From a virus: DNA of 50,010 nt. Numbering within the stretch: the stretch's first letter is position 1; the number at the start of each line of letters is the position of its first letter. A program made the translations under genes and the position numbers. Below are positions 45,791 through 50,010 of this stretch, in pieces. Location: IMG/VR virus record IMGVR_UViG_3300048914_000069, positions 1 through 50,010 of that record; one strand, 5' to 3'. The notes under the pieces were generated by a model. The model had not been told where the DNA came from, did not search any database, and saw only the letters and a program-made list of their open reading frames with translations.

Positions 45791-46997
45791 AGTCACGGCG
45801 CAGGGGTACGCCCTCAAGACCCAAAACGATTGGTTCGACGAGGAACGTCAGCTCTATCTCGACATTGACCCCGCGTGGAACCTGGACCCCTCGACACCAG
45901 ACGGACTGAAACTCGCTCACGATGCAGAAGTATTCGGTGTGTTGGATGAGACGCTGCAACAGGCGTACAACTCCAAAGACCCGAACAAAGCCGTGGGTGT
46001 CGATCTTAATGTGATCTGCGCGCTGACTGGCACCACCCGCTCCGAGGGTACGCCGTCGAACGTCGCCGTGACGCTCATGGGTACTGACGGAACAATCGTG
46101 CCAGCCGGTAAGCGTATCGAGTCGTCCACCAACGGTTCGCGCTGGACAATCGACGAGACGGTGACGCTCACAGCCGGTACGGCAACCACTACGGCAACCT
46201 GCACCGTTACCGGCCCCACTCAGGCGGACATCGCCACGCTCACCAATATCGTCGACGTGGTAGGCGGCTGGACGGGCGTCAACAACCCCAGCGTGGCCAC
46301 CCCCGGCACCGATGAACAACTCGATTCATCACTGCGAATCGAGCGGGCAACGGCGGTCGGACGCCCAGGCAATAACCAGATCGATTCGATGTATGGCGAA
46401 CTGTACGCGGTGAGTGGTGTACGTCATGTCAAGATTTACGAGAACGATACGAATAGCGCAGCATTTGACGCAGTGAATAACCCGTACAGTCTCCCAGCGC
46501 ATTCGATCTCGATCATCGTCGACGGCGGTGCAATTGCAGATGTAGGTATGGCGATCTACGTCAAGAAAAACCCTGGCGTACTGCTGAACCAGTCGGGCAC
46601 CCCTGTCAGTACCACGGTCATATCGCCAAAGTACCCAACTAATTCCAAGTTGGTGCGATGGGCCACACCATTGTATCTGGACATGATCGTTGCGGTCACC
46701 GTGAAGAATGACGGGACGCTGCCGACGAACATTGCGGATCTCATCGACGAGGCGTTCCTCGAGTTCACAGTGGGTACGCTCGTACCTGCGGGTGATGGGT
46801 TCAAGCAGACAGGTTTTGACATCGGTGAGAGCGTTCCATATCTGACACTGACCACACCCATCAACAAGGTACTCGGTGAATTCGGTAACAGTTATATCCA
46901 ATCGTTCACCGTCAATGGCGGTACATCCAATGTGGCGATAGCGTTTAACCAGCTCTCACGCTGGACGGCTGTCAACATCAGTACGACGGTGGTGTGA
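45783..46997 (+). CDS. Baseplate J-like protein (gp6-like)
   Basis: 404 aa. GLKLAHDAEVFGVLDETLQQ, the NVICALTGTTRSEGTPSNVA loop, SSLRIERATAVGRPGNNQID, and VRHVKIYENDT are the standard blocks of baseplate J/gp6 proteins. It forms the wedge ring. The stop overlaps the next start. Confidence 0.9.
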   Translation: MAEVTAQGYALKTQNDWFDEERQLYLDIDPAWNLDPSTPDGLKLAHDAEVFGVLDETLQQAYNSKDPNKAVGVDLNVICALTGTTRSEGTPSNVAVTLMGTDGTIVPAGKRIESSTNGSRWTIDETVTLTAGTATTTATCTVTGPTQADIATLTNIVDVVGGWTGVNNPSVATPGTDEQLDSSLRIERATAVGRPGNNQIDSMYGELYAVSGVRHVKIYENDTNSAAFDAVNNPYSLPAHSISIIVDGGAIADVGMAIYVKKNPGVLLNQSGTPVSTTVISPKYPTNSKLVRWATPLYLDMIVAVTVKNDGTLPTNIADLIDEAFLEFTVGTLVPAGDGFKQTGFDIGESVPYLTLTTPINKVLGEFGNSYIQSFTVNGGTSNVAIAFNQLSRWTAVNISTTVV

Positions 46998-47635
46998 TGA
47001 ATATCCCTGACCGGATCTACGCCCAGTACCGGAACAAACCCAAGGCCGTAGCGTGGTACGCGATCACGCGTGAACTTGCCGCTGAGATCGACACGGCTGC
47101 GCAGGCGGTGCGAGGATCGTATGACATCGATAACAACGTCGGCGCACAGCTTGACGTTATCGGTCGAATCGTCGTTGCTGATCGTAACTTTCTTGCCAAT
47201 ACCCCGTTGGTCGTGACCCAGTTCGGCGATGTCGATGCCGAATTCGGCGATCTTGACGCGGTGTTCAGCGCTCTGAGTATCAGCACGGATTCGGAAATGT
47301 CGGATGAGTTCTTTCGACTGGTCATTCGTGCAAAAATCATCAAGAACAACAGTGACGCCACAATCGAATCGATCCTTGACGGGGTTACGTTCCTCATCCC
47401 CGGTGCGAATGTCATCCGTGTTATCGACGGTGAGGATATGTCGTTCGGTATCGAGTTCAATGGTAATCTTACTGACCTCCAGCGATGGGCGTTACTGAAC
47501 GCAAAATTAATACCAAAACCGCAAGGTGTCCATTTCAATGGGTTCCTTGATAGTTACATCCCTTCGGAATTTGGTGACACTGACGCTGAATTTGGTGACC
47601 TCGACGCACAATTCCACGGTTATGTAGGAGTTTGA
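46997..47635 (+). CDS. Baseplate wedge protein (DUF2612-type)
   Basis: 212 aa from ATG 46997. The opening MNIPDRIYAQYRNKPKAVAW, then DIDNNVGAQLDVIGRIVVAD, and RLVIRAKIIKNNSDATIES fit the DUF2612/P2 I-like wedge proteins. Two copies of a FGD-V/T-DAEFGDLDA repeat (about residues 76-90 and near the C-terminus, 193-207) are odd; they may be an attachment signal for fibre proteins. Confidence 0.83.
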   Translation: MNIPDRIYAQYRNKPKAVAWYAITRELAAEIDTAAQAVRGSYDIDNNVGAQLDVIGRIVVADRNFLANTPLVVTQFGDVDAEFGDLDAVFSALSISTDSEMSDEFFRLVIRAKIIKNNSDATIESILDGVTFLIPGANVIRVIDGEDMSFGIEFNGNLTDLQRWALLNAKLIPKPQGVHFNGFLDSYIPSEFGDTDAEFGDLDAQFHGYVGV

Positions 47636-47638
47636 CGC

Positions 47639-48532
47639 ATGGCTTTACAACGTGACACGCGGTATCCGGGTCGCTGGACGACCGGTAACTCGGCGCACCC
47701 CCAAGGTGCGTTTAAAAACCGCTCCGCCCCCGGTGCGCTTGACGGTTCATATATTGAACAGGATTGGGCGAACGACTGGGATGGATTTTTCGCTGCGTTG
47801 CTGGGCGCAGCAAGCATTACCCCAAACGGTATCGTGGACACAGCGACATCGTCTCAATATTTCACGGCGTTGCAGGCTGCCGTGCCTGGACGGTTACTCG
47901 GTGCACCTCGGATATTCAGTACTCCGGGGACTTTCACGTATGCGCCAACAGCAGGTACGAAATTCGTAATCGTTGAGGTTCAGGCGCCTGGCGGTGCTGG
48001 TGGCGGTGCAGTAGCAACAGGCGCGGGTCAGAGTTCGCTTGGTGCGCCCGGTGGTGGCGGCTCGTACGCAAAGAGCCTTCTGACATCAGGCTTCTCAGGT
48101 GCGTCTGTTGTGGTTGGCCTTGGTGGCGCTGGCGTATCTGGCGCAGCAGGTAACAACGGAGGCACATCATCATTTGGCGCAGTCATTAGTTGCCCTGGTG
48201 GTCGAGGAGGAGCGGTTACAACTGCAGGCTCTGGAGCAGCATTTGAGATTGGAACGCTAAATAGCTCAGCCCCAACAGGCGGCAATATATCATCCAACGT
48301 AGGCAGTGGTAGCACTAGAATAATCTCACTCACCTCGATAACTATTGTGGCAGGTAATGCGGGCAGTACAATATTTGGTCCGGGCGGTCAGTACCTTAGC
48401 TCCGGATCGAATGGCACAGCATCTACATCTTTTGGTGCTGGTGGTGGGGCTACCGGCAATATTCCAAGCTCGTCCGCTCTCACAGGTGGCGCAGGCGCGC
48501 CTGGTGTCGTAATCATTTGGGAATATGCATAA
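47639..48532 (+). CDS. Tail fibre/adhesin with glycine-rich tip
   Basis: 297 aa. N-terminal attachment domain RYPGRWTTGNSAHPQGAFKN and EQDWANDWDGFFAALLGAA, then a Gly-rich C-terminal domain from about residue 115 (QAPGGAGGGAVATGAG, GAPGGGGSYAKSL, FGAGGGATGNI). Gly-rich sandwiches of this type occur in T-even gp38 adhesins and related fibre tips. It probably binds the host surface, beside the separate tailspike at 35686. Confidence 0.8.
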   Translation: MALQRDTRYPGRWTTGNSAHPQGAFKNRSAPGALDGSYIEQDWANDWDGFFAALLGAASITPNGIVDTATSSQYFTALQAAVPGRLLGAPRIFSTPGTFTYAPTAGTKFVIVEVQAPGGAGGGAVATGAGQSSLGAPGGGGSYAKSLLTSGFSGASVVVGLGGAGVSGAAGNNGGTSSFGAVISCPGGRGGAVTTAGSGAAFEIGTLNSSAPTGGNISSNVGSGSTRIISLTSITIVAGNAGSTIFGPGGQYLSSGSNGTASTSFGAGGGATGNIPSSSALTGGAGAPGVVIIWEYA

Positions 48533-49051
48533 ATGAAAACTTACGCACTGATTGTAGATGATAAAGTTTTTGAGATCATACCCCCATATATAAATCCGGA
48601 TGGTGTCGATGTCCCAATAGAGGACAGATACACACCCGAATTCGTGACCATGTGCGCGGTTATACCGGAAGGTATCACTGTCAACCAGGGTGATTCATAT
48701 GTGGACGGTGTTTTTGGACCACCAATTGTGATTCCACCAACACCTGCTGAGATTTTGACAAGTCAGAGCATCAAGCTCCAGGGATTTACGCAGCTTGCAG
48801 CGGCGCAGAAGGTTGCACTGACGAATCGAATCGGCACGATTAACGATGCTATCGAACTTGAAATGGTAACCCCTGCTGAGGAAGCGGAATTACCGGTTCG
48901 CACACTTCAGCTCAAAGCTTGGAAGACTTACGCGGTTTTGCTGGGACGTATCACCAGTCAAAGCGGATGGCCACCCGAGGTGGAATGGCCAGTACAACCG
49001 TCAACCGGGATGGATTTGACGGTGTCAGCCGCTGCACCTGAGATCGTATAA
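48533..49051 (+). CDS. Tail fibre assembly protein
   Basis: 172 aa, directly after the fibre gene. TPAEILTSQSIKLQGFTQLA, AIELEMVTPAEEAELPVR and LQLKAWKTYAVLLGRITSQS, then W-P-P-EVEWP. This is the standard C-terminal pattern of caudoviral fibre assembly chaperones. Its end overlaps the convergent o-spanin by 27 bp. Confidence 0.85.
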   Translation: MKTYALIVDDKVFEIIPPYINPDGVDVPIEDRYTPEFVTMCAVIPEGITVNQGDSYVDGVFGPPIVIPPTPAEILTSQSIKLQGFTQLAAAQKVALTNRIGTINDAIELEMVTPAEEAELPVRTLQLKAWKTYAVLLGRITSQSGWPPEVEWPVQPSTGMDLTVSAAAPEIV

Positions 49052-49225
49052 ATCGTTATGAGCCGCCACTTGTTCCTTGAGCTGGCGGCTCATAACTTTT
49101 CGATCCCCCGCCGACGTGGTGATCGGCTTCACCCAGCTACATGCCGTATCAATCGGGACGGTCGTGCTTTGACAGCCTTGCGTCAAGCTCAGCATCAGAA
49201 TCAGCAACCACTGTGACTTCAACAT
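49025..49225 (-). CDS. o-spanin (Rz1-like lipoprotein)
   Basis: 66 aa from ATG 49225. LLILMLSLTQGC is a signal with a lipobox Cys18; the mature part ends QLKEQVAAHNDLYDLRC, the usual Rz1 tail. Its start lies inside the i-spanin gene in another frame and it extends past that stop. Its 3' coding part forms the terminator hairpin of the opposing late operon (49055-49100). Confidence 0.82.
   Translation of the reverse strand: MLKSQWLLILMLSLTQGCQSTTVPIDTACSWVKPITTSAGDRKVMSRQLKEQVAAHNDLYDLRCSG
49055..49100 (+). terminator. Strong terminator of the late operon, inside the o-spanin coding sequence
   Basis: A perfect 14-bp stem GTTATGAGCCGCCA/TGGCGGCTCATAAC (49055-49068/49083-49096) with a 14-nt loop, then TTTT in the rightward sense, 4 bp after the fibre-assembly stop. 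Confidence 0.85.
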
Positions 49226-49403
49226 GTGCACGTTCCTTGACGGCCTGTACCGTCGCTTTAGCCTGTTCGACTTGTTGGGTTTGTGACGCCTGTTCGACGC
49301 CCTGGGTGATACCACTCGATTTACCGATGCGGTGACCGGCAAGTGCCCCGAGAATTGCGCCCACGACGCCGATGATAATACCGATAATCGCTGTCAGACT
49401 CAT
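49149..49403 (-). CDS. i-spanin (Rz-like)
   Basis: 84 aa. N-terminal membrane helix (LTAIIGIIIGVVGAILGALA) and a charged helical periplasmic part rich in Q/E/A, ending SKHDRPD. It pairs with the overlapping o-spanin to disrupt the outer membrane. Overlaps the lysozyme gene by 4 bp. Confidence 0.8.
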   Translation of the reverse strand: MSLTAIIGIIIGVVGAILGALAGHRIGKSSGITQGVEQASQTQQVEQAKATVQAVKERAHVEVTVVADSDAELDARLSKHDRPD

Positions 49404-49819
49404 TGGAGTCGCCCCTCCCGCATCGCGTAGACAAGTCGTACAGCACGGTCACCTGTTTGCGTATACCATGATGAATTCTTCATCTCATCGGCGGCATTCT
49501 GAAAGTCCAGGCGCGCCAGCGCCGCGATGAAACGTTTGAAACCGCCGAGTCGCACGATACCCATGTTGAACGCCATGTTGACGACAACTTCCTGACGTAC
49601 ATCGTCGAGTTTATCGAAATTCGATACCAGTGCACGAGCGATACCGACAGCCTCATTGATGTCGTTGGATAGCATCAGGTCAATCTCATCATCACGTAAC
49701 CCACGGTCATCGATATTGCGACCCACGCCAATCGTGAGCTTCCCCACTGTGTCGCGGTATAGTCGACGTTTACGACCCTCATCGACTGCGAGCTGTGCGG
49801 CCAGCCGCGTGCGGTTCAT
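49400..49819 (-). CDS. Endolysin, T4-type lysozyme (GH24)
   Basis: 139 aa. VDEGRKRRLYRDTVGKLTIG carries the T4 lysozyme triad: Glu14, Asp23, Thr29 with the standard spacing; later NMAFNMG and W-YTQTGDRAVRLVYAMREG. No signal peptide, so it needs the holin. Overlaps holin and i-spanin by 4 bp each. Confidence 0.92.
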   Translation of the reverse strand: MNRTRLAAQLAVDEGRKRRLYRDTVGKLTIGVGRNIDDRGLRDDEIDLMLSNDINEAVGIARALVSNFDKLDDVRQEVVVNMAFNMGIVRLGGFKRFIAALARLDFQNAADEMKNSSWYTQTGDRAVRLVYAMREGRLQ

Positions 49820-50010
49820 ACCTTCGGCCCTGATACAGATGGTTGATGAATTTGAAGCGCAACAAACGTTGCCACGGATAGGCCGAGCATCACGAGTTTG
49901 TAAGTCTGCGGATCGATATATTCCTGAATCGACGGCATGAATCCGATCAAGTCGTTCAAGCTCAGCGTGCCGACGGCAGCCAGAAGCCAGGTACTGTATC
50001 GGCGCCAGCA
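49816..50010 (-). CDS. Holin, C-terminal part and repeat copy
   Basis: Continuation of the gene that starts at 154: the frame runs in from the contig end through the 127-bp repeat and stops at 49816. The second hydrophobic segment (LVMLGLSVATFVALQI) lies here. Read together with 1-154 the gene codes for 73 aa, first in the leftward lysis cassette. Confidence 0.72.
   Translation of the reverse strand, partial: CWRRYSTWLLAAVGTLSLNDLIGFMPSIQEYIDPQTYKLVMLGLSVATFVALQIHQPSVSGPKV
49884..50010. repeat. Right copy of the 127-bp terminal direct repeat
   Basis: Identical to bases 1-127; see the left copy. Remove one copy to obtain the circular map. Confidence 0.95.

Noticed and set aside
1-50010. CRISPR array, integrase, partition genes or toxin-antitoxin pair
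   Set aside because: Looked for regular repeats, tyrosine/serine recombinase and ParA/ParB motifs; none seen, so no lysogeny or phage-plasmid claim is made.

Overview
The window is a complete tailed-phage genome read as a linearised circle. Its first 127 bases are repeated exactly at its end (1-127 = 49884-50010), so the unique genome is about 49,883 bp, and one gene (a holin) crosses the joint. It has a contractile-tail (myovirus) structural set: terminase, DUF1073-type portal, Mu gpF-like protein, DUF2213-type protease, DUF2184-type capsid, DUF3383-type sheath, a Gp138-like spike and baseplate J. No integrase, excisionase or CI-type repressor was found, so a virulent or non-integrating life style is likely. 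The lysis genes, the RMF/CrpP-like and Acb2-like proteins and the base composition suggest a gammaproteobacterial host, probably Pseudomonas. This is inference; no host search was possible.

Layout. (1) 1-1051: lysis edge. The leftward cassette (holin, T4-type lysozyme, overlapping i-/o-spanins) occupies 49025-50010/154, and a rightward set of small membrane proteins, including a second holin-like protein, occupies 208-1051. (2) 7784 to 1048, leftward: replication/recombination operon with a DUF2800-like nuclease, a DUF2815-like ssDNA-binding protein, a DnaQ-type exonuclease, a putative anti-CBASS Acb2/Tad1-hairpin protein and a family B DNA polymerase. (3) 7865-15368, rightward: SF2 helicase, Lar-like zinc ribbon, VRR-NUC nuclease, C5 methyltransferase with a second conserved gene nested in another frame, a TetR-type DNA-binding domain, a GIY-YIG homing endonuclease, and a primase-polymerase/SF3 helicase. 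(4) 15.6-20.9 kb, rightward: about twenty small accessory genes, many Cys-rich. (5) 20.9-21.4 kb: AT-rich non-coding element. (6) 21.4-32.2 kb: packaging and head genes. (7) 32.1-34.1 kb: leftward accessory genes and a second copy of the non-coding element. (8) 34.1-49.05 kb: neck, tailspike, tail, baseplate and fibre genes. Small leftward or self-contained cassettes are slotted between the late genes.

Two genome-scale signals stand out. The first is a 14-bp palindrome, TGACG-N4-CGTCA, found 12 times exactly and 5 more times as a one-arm variant. It nearly always contains a -35 box (TTGACG) with a recognisable -10 17 bp downstream, on both strands and in front of almost every accessory cassette; it looks like the operator of a phage-wide regulon. 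The second is a roughly 270-bp non-coding element rich in TACCCCG/CGGGGTA heptamers, present at 21.07-21.35 kb and 33.78-34.04 kb. With a primase-helicase in the same genome it resembles a two-part replication control region (compare P4 ori/crr), or alternatively a late-operon regulatory element. Other notable structures are a lambda C/Nu3-like nested scaffold start, a duplication scar beside the tailspike gene, operon terminators embedded in the coding ends of convergent genes, and two cassettes sharing an identical leader and a 38-nt RNA-like motif.
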